A DNA stretch of 64,000 nucleotides from Stropharia rugosoannulata (lineage: Eukaryota > Basidiomycota > Agaricomycetes > Agaricales > Strophariaceae), in the NCBI GenBank assembly GCA_028532985.1, contig JANCIK010000009.1:1054001-1118000 (forward strand), given 5' to 3'. The notes beneath the pieces are model-generated. The model did not search any database. It had not been told where the DNA came from and worked only from the letters and a program-made list of their open reading frames with translations. The translations under genes and the position numbers were made by a program. Shown here piece by piece: positions 20,570 to 33,100 of this stretch. Every line of letters begins with the position of its first letter. Position 1 is the first letter of the stretch.

Positions 20570-22818
20570 TCACATAAGAGAAATTCCCAGCAGCCATGCC
20601 AGCACGGCAAGCACAAGAGTCCCAACGCCGCCAACAAGCTCCCTGATACCCCATTCCTCAAAGCAATCAAATACTTTCGCCAACAGCTCGTAGCTCAGGT
20701 GCTCCGACCCGGTTCTGCTAAGTCGCACATGGTGGTCGGCGTGCTGGATCTCGAAAGGTGGCCGCACTGAGGACCCGTGCGTCGGAATGGCCATGCCGCT
20801 GAGTGCGGCAGTATGCGCTGTTGAGCCAGGCAAACCCGCCTGGCCATCGATGGAGCATGCGGCAAGGAGGCCGGACGTGAAACCGTCCTCGTGGAAGCCG
20901 TATTTGAGGTACGCGCCTGCGTATGAGATGGAGCGCGTGTTCTGGATCTTGTGCATCTCTTTCTGAGCGTTGACAGCCTATCAAATATCAAAGGGTAATA
21001 TTGTCAGTGATGATCCATGGTTATAGTAGTCCTTCTTATACACCTTGATGTCCAAGACCGGGTGGTCGTACTTCCATCTCCCCGCAGTTTTGTCCTTGGC
21101 AGGCTCAAACGGAGGATTCAAGGTGACAAGAACGGGGCCGTACTTTTTCTCGGATATATGCTGCAGGTCGTTCATCCCATATGTCCTGTATGGCAGTGTT
21201 ACCAATACGAACTATTAGTATTGTATTTGAGAATGTGCTTACAACGATACTTGATTTACTTCGTGGGACATGCTGTCGTTAGACTTCTCTGCATATAAAT
21301 TATCGAAATTGGATTGCTCTTGATTATTTTTCGGTGATGGGACAGGTTGGGTAAAAGAAAGATAATTCCAACAGGACCACGCAATACGACTTCTGGGCAT
21401 TAACTTTTTTTAGAAGGAATCAATAAATGTTTAGATCAGCTGTAAATGCTATTGAACGAGGCGTACCTTTTCATCAGAGTGTAACACGACTTCGTTATAA
21501 TTCCAGCTGAACTGACTAAGGATGCGCTCTTCTTCTGGTCTGATATCACCAGTGCGAAGGATCTCTAGGCTGGTATCTGAATGACAAGCCAAGATAACAT
21601 GGTCATACAGGACCTCCTCTCCGTGTACGGTAGTTAGCAGCACTTGAGGCTTTTCACCCGCCTCAGAAGAAATGTTTCTAATGGATTTGATTCCAGTTGA
21701 CAAATGCAGGTTTTGGGAAGGCAATTTCGACAAGATCTTCTTTACGTATTGGTGGCTGTTCGCATAATGAGCCACAAACAATATCTGAATCCAAATATCG
21801 ATCTTCACCTTCCCCCAAAGATTGTCAACCAAGAAGGTTTTCCCGTGATTTGCAACAAGTTGTGGTTATACATAAATTGGATCTGAAGCACCTCTTTTAG
21901 TTCGTCGCTTGCTATGTAACAGTGCATATACTTACCAAAGTACGAGCTGGGAAGTCCAAGAAACAGTCTCCTGGAGGAGTACTCCATATAGCGGCAGTCA
22001 TGGGCTTTTGCGGGTCAGAAACAATCAGAGGGAGCGAATATGCGAGATAACTCACTATCAAATAGTTATTCCGGAACCCAGATGAATACCCTTCGTTCTC
22101 TAAATATGTTCCAATAGATAATTCCACTTCGCCAGAGACGGGAGGTTTCAACAGGACGCGTCTAGCGCATACATTGAATCGAAGGACGTCGTATATCATG
22201 CGCCACATTTCAGAATCCACCAGACGGCGTGGTTGACAGAATACGGTGAACAGATTCTTGCCTGCCCATTCGAAGGCGCCCCTGTCACGAGAGATACTGA
22301 ATGTCATCTCAGTGGGACATATGTGAATTCCAGTGTCGTCCTCTTGTTTAGCGACTGTGCCAAACCATGACAATAAACCGGACGGGCGCTTATGTTCGGC
22401 AGGAGGAAAAAGACGGAGGAAACGCAGGAAGTTGGGGTACGTGTCTGGATTGCATACAATCTTCCCAAATATGTGAGTACGCGTACCTGAGGAGAGAGAA
22501 CTGAGTACATACAAATCCACTGAGGAATGAGGACCATTGGTCAACGCGGTGGCATTAGAGAGGCTGCTAGTGCACCTACGTGTCAACGTCGATTCCCTCG
22601 GACCTGCCTGGGGGCACATAATGCACCGTGTTTGCATGTCCACCCGGCCTGCTGTCCGATTCGTAGAGGTGCACCTCATGATCACTGTATTCGTTCAAAA
22701 GCTGAATAAGGAGTCAAATCGTACTTAGGCGACATGGCAGAGGTAGAATAAGAGTGAATCACCTACCCATGTCGCTCCAAGTCCAGAGACGCCCGAGCCT
22801 ACCACTGCAACCTTCATT
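20570..22818 (-). CDS. FAD-dependent amine-oxidase-like flavoprotein with C-terminal membrane anchor
   Basis: Flavin-containing oxidoreductase of the NAD(P)-binding Rossmann/amine oxidase type; substrate unknown. The start at 22818 reads MKVAVVGSGVSGLGATW, the dinucleotide-binding GxGxxG loop. The next exon gives LLNEYSDHEVHLYESDSRPG and GGHANTV, then DVDT. A 7-nt microexon (22513-22519) completes DVDTGF, and the following exon starts IVCNPDTYPNFLRFL. Later blocks include TFSISRDRGAFEWAGKNLF, MTAAIWSTPPGDCFLDFPAR, VKKILSKLPSQNLHLSTGIK, DHVILACHSDTSLEIL, SQFSWNYNEVVLHSDE, YGMNDLQHI, GPVLVTLNPPFEP and the FAD-site tail RSISYAGAYLKYGFHEDGFT. The end is hydrophobic (GTLVLAVLAWLLGISLM), a likely tail anchor. 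This order resembles the predicted NAD/FAD-binding proteins that often accompany cyclopropane-fatty-acid synthases in bacteria. It is divergent from CDC123 with 164 bases between. A relic of its tail lies near 10.8 kb. Confidence 0.85.
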
Positions 22819-22982
22819 CGTGCTCGTAGATATGAAGGTAAGGAGGAAGTTGAGAAGCATTGGCATGGTACCCGATACGCTGCTCATCAACTGCTCAATG
22901 CAAGAGCATACGCCGAGTGATGGTCGCGATCCGTGGCGCTTATCGAACACCGGGGGCTTTCCGCTTCTTCATCTAATCAGTC
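22819..22982. promoter_or_regulatory. Shared upstream region of the flavoprotein gene and CDC123
   Basis: A 164-base gap between divergent start codons must hold both promoters and leaders. No defined factor site was recognised. Confidence 0.45.
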
Positions 22983-24450
22983 ATGTCTGCATCACCATCG
23001 TCCGCGCCATTTCCACCGCTGTCGCGCGCTTACATCTGCGCATTTCAATTCTCCTCATGGTACCCACTCTACGCTTCACAGACTATCAAAAGCACGATAG
23101 TGCGCCCTCTCAGCGATGCCTTCCGTTCGTACCTTGAGGCGGACGGTGTATTCGTACCTGACGGGGCAGAGGATATGTAAGTGAACTTGAACTTTTTCAT
23201 GGATACTTTCGATGAACCTCAATTTGACACATATAATATGGCGGCCATAGGCCAGCAACTAGCACACTCTCGGACGACGAAAAATCAGACGACGAGGACA
23301 AGAATGAGGAGCCGACACAGCACTACTCCTTCCCGGAGCTGGACGCGAATATACGCACATGCATACGCGAGTACGGCGGTGTCTTCCCCAAGCTCAATTT
23401 CTCCGCGCCCAAGGTGCGCGCGTCCGCTCTGCGCCATGTCTGAGTAACGACCCACAGCGCACGCGCCCAGGACGCAGCCTGGCTCCTCCCCGCGTCGTCC
23501 CCGCTCAAATGCACCTCGCCGGCCGATGTCTACCTCCTGCTCAAGTCGTCTGACTTTGTCACGCACGACCTGAGCGCTGCGACAGTCTTCGCGGAATGCG
23601 AGGACGGTGGCGGGGCAGATGAGACAAGTGCTTCGACCACCCACGGCACGGAACGCGGCGCCGCAGCAGAGCTTGAGCTTGAGCTTGTCTTGCGCAAATG
23701 GTATCCGGTGGATCGTGCACGAGAGCTCCGGTGCTTCGTGCGTAGCGACCGACTCATTGGTGGGTCTTGTTGTTCCTTACTTTGTTTCTTATTATCATCA
23801 TCTATGCATATCAGCGATATCGCAACGCGACACCAACTTCTATGACTTCTGGGCCGATGTCAGCACACGCACCCGCGTCGCGCGTGCAGTCCTTGAATAC
23901 TGGGACAAGGAAGTGCGCCCGCGCTGGCCGGCGCAGACACAGCCAGACTGTGCGTATCCTTCCAAAATGATTCTTCGACTCCCTTATCCATTTTGTTTAT
24001 TTCTCTTTTATAGACATCCTCGACCTCCTGCTCACCCGCGACCTTTCACGCGCACATATTATTGACTTCAACCCCTTCCATCCAAAGACTGATTCCTTGC
24101 TTTTTACGTATGAAGAACTTGCAGAATTGCACTGTCAACCTATGCGCGGTGTGGCGCCATCGACTAGTACGAAGGCTGCGACCAACGGCGACACGCCAGC
24201 TCAAAATCAAGTCTTGGACAAGACAATCACCGAAGATGAAAACATATTTCCCCTCTTTCGCGTTATAGACTCGGCTTCTCATCCAGCGGCAAATCGCAAC
24301 GCGCCCGCCCATCAACACAACATGATTCCCTTTGAAGCCGCCACGATGAGCAGCGGGCATGACATTGAACAGTTTGCGGCGATGTGGAACGACTCGGTCT
24401 CCAAAGCCAGCATGAACGCATCATCCTCCGACTCAGATTCAGACAACTGA
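22983..24450 (+). CDS. CDC123: Cell division cycle protein 123, eIF2 assembly factor
   Basis: ATP-grasp-type chaperone that promotes assembly of the translation initiation factor eIF2 by acting on its gamma subunit, in the cytosol. The first exon reads MSASPSSAPFPPLSRAYICA, FQFSSWYPLYASQTIKSTIV and LEADGVFVPDG. After an intron come an acidic stretch (TLSDDEKSDDEDKNEE) and FPELDANIRTCIREYGGVFP, then KLNFSAPK spliced to DAAWLLPASS and CTSPADVYLLLKSSDFVTHD. Later blocks are ELELVLRKWYPVDRARELRC, AISQRDTNFYDFW and the ATP-grasp metal site region DLSRAHIIDFNPFHPKTDSL, LFTYEEL. The tail ends in a Ser/Asp run (SSSDSDSDN) before TGA at 24450, typical of acidic tails in fungal homologues. Four or more short introns. 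Assignment is firm. Confidence 0.92.
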
Positions 24451-24669
24451 ACGTTCACCTCAAAAAGAAATAGAGCAAGAGACCTGCATTACATTACTAT
24501 CAAATCTAGATGGTCTTCGAGCGTTGCTCTTTTTGTCTGCGCCGTAACATCTACCAGCATATCTACGTCTTCACTTCTATGGCAGTAGTAGTAGTTCTGA
24601 TATACGTCTATAATCACCCACAGCCCATTCAGGTATATGTATGCACAATCCGTATCTCAAGGCAATAAT

Positions 24670-26317
24670 CTACTTGACCTCGACGCCGGAGTCGCTGTCA
24701 GAGGTGATCGGCATAGAGGGCTTGCTCTTCGCGATACCGTACGCATTCTTGAAGAACACAACGTCACCCTCGTCCTCGACGAACTTGCACTCCCTGAACA
24801 CGCGGACCATCTCCGCCCAACCGCCCGCACCACCGTCAATGGGGATGCCAGCGGGGTACAGCTTCTTCTTCAGTGCATCACTCGCTTCCCAACTATGAAT
24901 ATACAGTTAAGTTTAGATCGCCAAATAATTTGGCTGCACTTACGCATTGTAATGGGGAATCTTGCTGCAGATGTGGTGGAGGACATGCGTTTCAGAAATG
25001 CCGTTAGTGGCATGCGAACCAATCCATGCCATGACCGGGCCGAGGTCACCTAAGAGGTGGCGGTCAAGGGTGGCGAGGGCACCACGGGCGAAAGTGAATT
25101 CGGGAGCGCGGTAATGGGGGAGGAGAGGGTCGGTGTGTTGGAGGAAGGTGATCAAGACCAGCCAGTGGTTGATCCAGAGGTAAGGGACGAGGTAGGTCCT
25201 GAACACGTCAAGGAAACCGAAATGGTGAATGCTGATGCCGATGCAGGTGAGCCAAATCATGATGCCAACTGTGGAGATGATGACTTGGCCACGGTGATGA
25301 GCACCGAACATAGGGGCACCGGGGTTAAAGTCTGTAAATTAATGAGATACTAGACACAATATTGCTGATATAATGAAAGCTTACGATTGGTTCCCGCAGG
25401 ATATCTGGTTTGACCAGAGGCATTGCGAGTGATGTACAGCCACCAGCCAAAGAGCTAGACTCGTTTATTAGATAATGGAAACTGCGAACATTACATATGT
25501 CAAACTCACGAGGTAGGACATCGGTCGGAGGATAGCGCCGATAGGAGAGTCGCCAAGAGCCTCGTACATCTCCTTCTTGACCTCCTCAGTAACGCGAGAG
25601 CCGAGGACATCTTCACGGTTGGGGTCGAGGGGAGGGAGACCAACCTCGGAGCGGGTGGAAGGAACGAAGACTTGATCTTGGGTCATGTGTCCGGTTGAGG
25701 CGTGATGTTTAGCGTGAGTGACACGCCATGAGTGGTAAGGCACGCCAACACTATACACCGATCACAAAATTTAGTATGTCTCCATTGAGGGGAGGGTATT
25801 GAGAGCGACTTACGCAGAGTGCAGGAACCATCCAACGGTGTTGTTAATAGCCTTGGATTCGGAGAACGCCTGGTGACCGCACTCGTGTCCAATGACCCAG
25901 ATACCAGTGCCAAAGAGGCCAGCCCAAAAGCCGTAGAGGGCCCAGAGAGAGAAGGAGAGGGCGGTGTACAGGCGGGGATCAGGGAGGGCGAGGTGGGCGG
26001 GGGTGATGAACTGGTCAAGGTACTGCGTCAACTTGCACGAGGCAACAATGACGGCGAAGTCCCAAATGCTACAAAGAAATCAGTACGCTTGAGACGCCAG
26101 CAAAGAGTGAACAGGACTGACACATAAACGCTGGACCTGAGAGCAGAGCGCTTAAAGCAGTGGGCCCTATATGCAGACAATTAGGCGAGTGCATGGGGCA
26201 AATGTGAGTGGCAACGCACGGAATCGCCTCGAGCAACTCCTTGATGGGGATGTTGGGGACGGGATACACGACCTGCTCGACTTCGGTGGTCTTCTCGTCG
26301 TCGACTTTACGAGCCAT
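24670..26317 (-). CDS. Delta-12 (oleate) fatty acid desaturase
   Basis: Membrane-bound di-iron desaturase of the FAD2 type, converting oleoyl to linoleoyl chains in the endoplasmic reticulum. The start exon reads MARKVDDEKTTEVEQVVYPV, then PNIPIKELLEAIP. The three histidine boxes are visible: HECGHQAFSES, HAKHHASTGH (in SWRVTHAKHHASTGHMTQDQ) and ETHVLHHICSKIPHYNA. Helical segments flank them, for example SLWALYGFWAGLFGTGIWVI and GQVIISTVGIMIWLTCIG. Typical motifs VPYHSWRVTHAKHH and PLLPHYRAPEFTFARGALAT support the class. The C-terminus ends SMPITSDSGVEVK before TAG at 24670-24672. The gene is convergent with CDC123, with about 220 bases between stops. Strict delta-12 versus delta-15 or bifunctional activity cannot be read from sequence. 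A long gene-free upstream region (to 28.2 kb) may hold elaborate control elements. Confidence 0.9.
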
Positions 26318-28250
26318 GGTAAAGTGGATGAGGAGGAGGGAAGGGGCCCGTGATAATGCAGTTTTATGGGGCGCCTGTGTGATCGGAAAATGCCGCGGGT
26401 TTACAATGGGGCAATTTTTAGTGGCGGACGATATGGCCGTTGGCACGAGATTTCTGTTCCCTACCATCTCGTCCTCCTCCGTTGGGGATTCTAGATTCTC
26501 TCTCCGAGCTATCGAGACCAGCATCCGTCCTGTCTTTCTTCTCCCGATTCCATTACCCCACATCATGCTCCCGCGTCGGCGTGCCGGAGCGCGTCAACTA
26601 TCAATATTGGCACATAGTCTTGGTTACTCAAGCTTTACCACTGGCTGACGCCCTGCTGGTGGTCAATGGATATGTGTGTACATTCCGAACTTCGGCTTTG
26701 CAGCTTACTTGACCACTACTCCAACGACGCTATATATCCGTTCCTTAGAGGTTCTGTTAACTTGAAGCCAACTGTCTGACCCTTGCCATGCACAGTCGCG
26801 TAGATAAGCAATCTCATAACTTGCGCGCATACATCCGCATATGTACATGCGTCAATAGCGACCCTTCATGTCTCCTTCTCAGTCTGGACCTTCAGATCAT
26901 CATTCCATGATAACCAAATCTTTGGGGAGGCTCCAATTTTCCCAGAAACGCCTCTATTTTTTTCTTCGACGTTAAACCCGGACAGCAGGGAAAGCTCCAA
27001 ATTTGCATTGGCTGAGAAAGAGGTCACATACCCGCCCTCGCCCTTCTACGCCGCAAAGTGGCTCCACTCCACGTATTTGAAAGTTCCTGCAAATGATGCT
27101 CTTCGAAGTTACGATCGAAGGTCGTTTCCATATATTGAACCCCGCAGCGTTTTAATTAGAAGAGTAGATCACTAGCCACTGTCGCCACAATGCTCCCACT
27201 CCCATCTGAAGGTAGATTCACTGGAAACTCAACTGTGTACTTATACGTCGAGCATGTATTTCTAGCATTCAGATGCATTGTTCTATGGGAAGCTTATGAA
27301 GAGCACATCCTGAACAGCTTCCGCTTCTCTCGCTCTTGCAGTGCGACGCGGTACTCTAGGTATAAAGGGCAGATTAGAGTAGGTCTTGATGTGGAAAATC
27401 ATGCTCAGGAATACAGATACAGGGATCTATACGCTCTTACATCCTAATCCATGGCTCTTCGATATCTTCCTTGAAGTAGGATTCTACGAATACGAATATC
27501 TCTGCCGTCAAGTCGTGCAGCCTGAGCAGATGAGGACCGCACCAGTATTTTGAAGTGACCAAGTACAAAAAAGGAAGGATACGCACTGGCCGTGCGAGCC
27601 TGTTTCTAGACTACGTGTATGAGAGGGGAACCGTTCGCGCTTTCTTTCTCGAGACGTGTGCTGCTCACGATAGGACATAGAACGGCTTCGTGTATGCCCG
27701 CCCATGTGGGTGTGTCTGTGACTCGAGTCTATGCCTCCACGACGCGCCTTCCCGGTATCGACACGCCTTGTAGCATCTGCGCCGGCAGTTCCATGTACCC
27801 CTGTTCCGCGTCTTTCTCCCTTCCAAGTTCCCGGCATGACGATCTGCCCACTTTCCTCTATTACCCAGGTCCTCATACCACCATTACAATCTGCGCCGCT
27901 CCCCGCCTTCGCACTCATGTTTTCTGCGTGCGGCCATACTGCTATGCTTAACATGGGTTGGCTAAGGCTGCTTGACAAGGTGTGGTACAGTAGAGTGTAG
28001 CCACTGACACGACGCATTCTGAGCTAGGCTTGTGTGCACCACCTTCCTTACAGCTTAAAGCAGCTCTGGCCTAGAAACGCTTGCAACAGGCTCCTTACTA
28101 CTAGATAAGGGACAAGGAGAGAACGCCAGCGACAATCTCAGATGATTCGGCGTTACAAATAATAGTTTCGTTTACGGCTCTAGTTGACCTAGTCAGAGCC
28201 TGTCTCAAGTAGTAATACACAATTCCCTTCTATTCCATGCGCCACTCAAA
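26318..28250. other. Long gene-poor interval upstream of the desaturase
   Basis: About 1.9 kb without a recognised gene. The part next to 26318 is the desaturase promoter and leader. Open frames at 27508-28017 (leftward) and 27619-27951 (rightward) overlap, have no family features, and lie in locally GC-rich DNA. A noncoding transcript or an orphan gene cannot be excluded. Confidence 0.4.
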
Positions 28251-31200
28251 TTACTCCCGTCCCACAGGGGACCAGGCTGGGTTATCAACTTGCACATTCC
28301 CAACTCCTCCATCGTATATTCCATCCAGAACGAGCTGAAGATCAGGTGTGACAGTCACGTTGGGCTCCATAGCCCAGAGTGCGACCGCGACAGTGCTTCG
28401 AGGAGTCCTATCAGCCACGGCTAGGCGGAAGGTCTTTGTTTACACTTACTTTTCTCCATGGTAATCCAGAATTCCTTCATGAACCGGGAATTTTGCTTGA
28501 GGCCTATAAACAAATTTATCAATGTCCAACCACGTGTAAGTTGGGCAGGAGCGATAGGTACCCTAGGTTTCCAACTCTCTTGCCCATCATCCACCCATTG
28601 ACGAAAAGAATAGCTCGGTATGGCTGTCCCAGCGGTTCGTTGAATGTGAAACTGAACATCGCGTCCACGCCTGTTGGCAAATCCAGCTTGAAAGTAGTGA
28701 CGAAGAAGCCGACGCCAGCAGCGCTATTGGGGAGACCCGTGGAGAGATCGCGAGATTGCCATCCCTTCGTAGACAATCCGGGGAGATGCCACCCCTTTCG
28801 CTCACCGAAGAGACCACCTTCGTTGAATACGCCCCGCGTCTTGTCGAGGAATCTAAATGAAAATCGTCAGAAATAGCAACGCAGACAGTGAACATGATAA
28901 GTCAACACTTACCCCCTGTAACCACCCACTTTACCCTGTACTTTCCATGGGCCAAAAGTGTTTCCATCCAGAGCAAAGCCTCTTATTCCACGCGGGCTCT
29001 TGGAGCTGTCGGTATTAGCTGCGATAAACGGTCAATAATTGAGTCCCGTCGAATGACAAAATCGGGAAAAACACACAACCATCAGTCTCATTGAGGCCCA
29101 TGTTGTCCTGGACGACAGTGATGACATTATCTTTGCCTGGGATAAGAGCACCTGGCGGGAAGAAGAATTTATCGTCGGTTTCCTCGAGGATATTATTGTT
29201 ATTAGAAGAGCTTAGAGTGGTGTGAGCAGGTTATACAATTCGCACAATCTGGTATAGCTGCGCTTACTTTCCGAATGAAGTTCCTAGGAAGACGTCGTTC
29301 GCCCATACGCTTGCGGCGAATGCTGAGCACAAGATTTAGACGATAAACATGTATATGATAACTCAAAAACCTACCTTCTCCGCCGTTGATAGAGAGATTG
29401 ACACTTTTCTCTGATCCAGTGGCCTTGAAGTGTCCACGCCATAAAACGATGTTCTCGCAGCTGTGTAGTTTAATAAGCATTGAATCTCTTACGACCGAAC
29501 AAAATCCACTGACTATCCGTAGTCACATCCATATAGAGTCCGACCATCACCATAGTACGGCTTCAAAGGAATGTTAGTCGTCGTATGATTGGCTACAGTC
29601 CAAGAATCATCATTGAATGACTTTTGGATTTCTGGGAGACTGTCCTTGAACTTCCACCCGGAAAGCGTGGGGACTTTGATTCCTGTGAGCGAGTTTCGCG
29701 TGTTTACTTGACCAACAAAGCCCCCAGATTCCGTTAGCGTTGATGAGGCAGTAGCATCTGCAGACACATGCTGGCCATTCCAGGTAACCGATTTAACCGT
29801 CCCCTTCTCCGTTATGACTGTGAGCCTGACGCCGTCCTTGAGGTCGCCGCGGAGAGAAAGAGTGCCGCCAGATAGAGAGGCCCCGCGAACGAGGTAGGGA
29901 CCGCCAACGAGTATAGAAGTGTTTGTTCCAATTCCCCAGTAGTTTCTGTGAGGATCGCTCTCGGGACCGGCAAGTACGGGCGCCCAGAACGTGGCCGCAG
30001 TATCTGAATCCGCATATAGGACAAGTTGGGTATCCGAGTCCCAGACTGTAACGAGTCCCTGGATGCCCTCGAGGAAACTAACGATGGTGGTACCAGACTC
30101 CAAACCACCGCTATTGGCATTGTTGAATTGCACAGCAGGGGACTGAGTACTGTGAAGTGGGTTGGGAGTCCCTGTGAGCTTCAAAGCAGCCTCGTGCGCC
30201 TGAGTAGAGTTTCCATGGAGGAACAGGACATCTCTGTTACCGATAGTTGATGCAAAGAATACTTGCGCAGTCGAATATGCCAGTTTTGAGGAAGCACCGA
30301 ATGAGTAGTCGGTGACAATGACCTTTGATTCCCTCCCTCCCAATGTAATCTCCGGCGCAACAACGGGAATCTGTAAAGGCGAACCGGATACAGTAACATT
30401 CAGTTTGAAAGTTGTGATCGCACTAGGAGAACCAATCAGATAATATCCAAGCAACTAAAACTCGAGAGACTCCTACGTAGACGTGGAACTTGATTGTCGT
30501 GCAATGTAGAAGGCCGCATTCGTGTCGGGGTTTGATAACAATGTGACAAATGCGGCACTGTTACTGGAAGCTGTCAGACCCGTTGAAGAGTCCGCAACCC
30601 AGTTGGTTTTATAAAACTCTGGCGAGCTTCTCAAGAACAGCGCTTGCCGCTTGATCTCGTCGAATTTTGTAGTTAACTCTCGGGACTCAGTAATCTGTTT
30701 TGGGATTCAATAATGCACAAAGAGCGTGACTGCATGTGGCTATTACCGTTGCACCGTAGTCGTACGAGGTGTAGACACCATGGAAAGGGATCGCGCCCCA
30801 TGAAGTACCCCTACCTAGAGTAAGTCAACGAATGTAATTTTGCACCAGTATCTTACCCGTATATCATATAGTAGCTGATAAGCTTAGCATTGGCAGCCCA
30901 TAGCTCGAGGTTGAAGACGGATTGAAAATCAGGCCCTGTCAACTCTCGACACGGTGGGTATCCTGAATTAGAGTCGTCCATCAGCGGATCTATCACAGAC
31001 TGAAATACATAAGTAGGTTGTCTCACCAGGTGCTCCAGGGCCCCACGCGTCAAACGATCCTCCTTGGAACTCTGAGACAGAATGTAAGATTAATAGAAAC
31101 GAAAATTAGAAGAGCCGCACCAGGAAAGTAGAACGGTTGCGAGGGATTTACTTTTGCATGGTATTGATGATAGTTGGTTGTGACCGGGTTCCAGTTTTCA

Positions 31201-32611
31201 GGGTGGGAGCAATCAAATCCTTGCGGGTAAGAGTCGAGTCTGATATCGCAGTTGAGCGGTAGTTCATCATGCCAAAATAGTGAAAACAAATGTTACCCGT
31301 ATAAGTCCACTGCACCCTGAGAGTTTGCTTTAAAAGGGGGTAGTCGTACGCAGATGATGATATAACGTACTGTTCCGTTGATAAAGTTGCTCCCTTCTCC
31401 GGGATCGTTATAGGTGAGGGGCACAACGATATCTGATGCATGATATACCGCTTCCAGCTGTGCAAAATATTCTGCGTGACTGATTGGACTTTGGGAATAT
31501 TCATTATCTATGATACTACATGTTCAATATATTGGTCAAGGGATCTCAGATGACTACTTCACTTACCGACTTGAATAGCTATATCACAACACCCGGCACC
31601 CGAAGTCAGTAATATTCTGACAACAAAATGGGATGACTGACCAATAACTGGACCTCCCGAACTGATTTGATTCGGAGCGGTAACCTTGATGATACCCTGA
31701 ATATAGTCCTGCCATGCAGCTTGCCAGTCCGTGGCATTTGTACGCAGTTGTCCAGCAACCTCGGAAGTAGCCCAGTGAGCAATACCTCCTGCAGTAGTTT
31801 CTGCATTGATGTACTATTATGCGTTTGATTAGTTAAAGGCATATATATGCTAGTGAAGCACAAACAGGTCCTGCGGAGAATAATTAGAAGTGCAGCTTCA
31901 TCCATTACTGACGGTATTTACCCGGTCGCAAAACTATCCATATACCCGCGTCTTTCGCTGCATCAAAAAGAGGTTGCAAAGCCCGAAAACCGTTGAAGTC
32001 TATTACTCCCGGAGAAGGATTGATCAAGCCCATGTGCGTGTAGACGCTGACGGCATTCATCCCTGCAGCCTTTACTTTTTCGAGAATATCTGGCCAAAGT
32101 GAAGGAACTGGCAACCGGAATGTGTGGAATTCCCCCGAGCTGAAAGTAAGAGTGTCATGAACATACCGTTTATTGTTAGGATATAAGGCCGTACGTACTA
32201 TAGAAAAATCCGCTGGCCTTTCAATATTAAGCTAAAGTTATCGAATTGAACATCCGGAGTGCGGCTGAGAGAGTTTAACTGCCTAGGTGCCGGATCCAAG
32301 GGAGCAGTTTCAAGGATGCTCTTGGGCATGAGTGTCCGAGAGACATACTCCTGAAGCTGTGTCAGACTCAAAGGATGTGTTGTACTGAGCCGTGTCGTTG
32401 CAAGGACAAGTGCAGTGGAAACCAAGCACGTCAGTCCCAAGAACCATCCCGACTTGCGTTTCGTAGTAGGACGGTCAAGCATCATCGGATTATCGAAACC
32501 CGTCATTACAGACTTCCAGGTGGTTGGGGTGGAGTAGTACACTGCGTTGGCACTCTCATTCTTCTTAAATGAAGACCATTCTGGCTCGCGCTTCATCTCT
32601 GTGGGAGCCAT
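28251..32611 (-). CDS. GH35 beta-galactosidase, predicted type II membrane-anchored
   Basis: Glycoside hydrolase family 35 enzyme that removes terminal beta-galactose, for example from pectic galactan side chains. The gene has many short introns. The N-terminus starts MAPTEMKREPEWSSFKK and, instead of a normal signal peptide, has one helix at residues 54-72 (SGWFLGLTCLVSTALVLAT), giving a type II topology. The catalytic barrel begins LYSGEFHTFRLPVPSLWPDI, then GMNAVSVYTHMGLINPSPG and AKDAGIWIVLRPG. The active-site signature GGPVIAIQVDNEYSQS is assembled with a 12-nt microexon (31567-31578) and carries the acid/base Glu of NEY; the usual ENEY is DNEY here. The nucleophile Glu lies in FYFPEFQGGSFDAWG, which spans another junction. 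C-terminal beta domains include TLYGCDYG, CENIVLWRGHFKATGSEKS, FVNGWMMGKRVGNLG and the end DGGVGNVQVDNPAWSPVGRE before TAA. Overall layout equals LacA-type fungal enzymes. Confidence 0.9.
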
Positions 32612-33100
32612 TTCTACGCCCAGTTCCGGACACTTGCTCTCCAGATGATGTGAAGGCCTTATGACCTCGTTAACAAGGAAATATTAACGAAAAAGATGCG
32701 AGGAAGACCTCCAATCAGGTCATGGAGTAATGAGAAGAGCACTAAAACCGGTCCGTTCATGTTGAACGTCGTCCACGAAGACGTGAGGTGAACGCGCGTG
32801 ACTACCGCTACGCGTCGCTTTCTGGCGGCTGTGGCCGAGACTCTTCGGCATCAAAGTCTCCTTGTTCCAAAGCTATGCGAGTAACCTACTGGCCCACATC
32901 TTCCTTTCACCTCACTTTATGCAGCAACAGCCTGATTTCATGTCTTCAAGCTCAACTGTACAATGGACAGGCACAATGCCGTTATCATGGGCGATATTCG
33001 TGGCACTCAGTATCTCGGTGCCTGTACCGGCCATTTCGAGCTCGTCAAGGGGCTGATTACGTGTGGCAGCTTCAGTGGAAAGAACTAGGTACCTCGACTC
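32612..33100. other. Upstream region of the beta-galactosidase gene
   Basis: No gene is recognised. It contains the beta-galactosidase promoter and the 3' side of the small gene candidate at 33101. Open frames read rightward here show no family features. Confidence 0.4.

Noticed and set aside
27508..28017. Leftward frame of 169 codons
   Set aside because: Overlaps an equally long rightward frame, low-complexity composition, no splice or family support.
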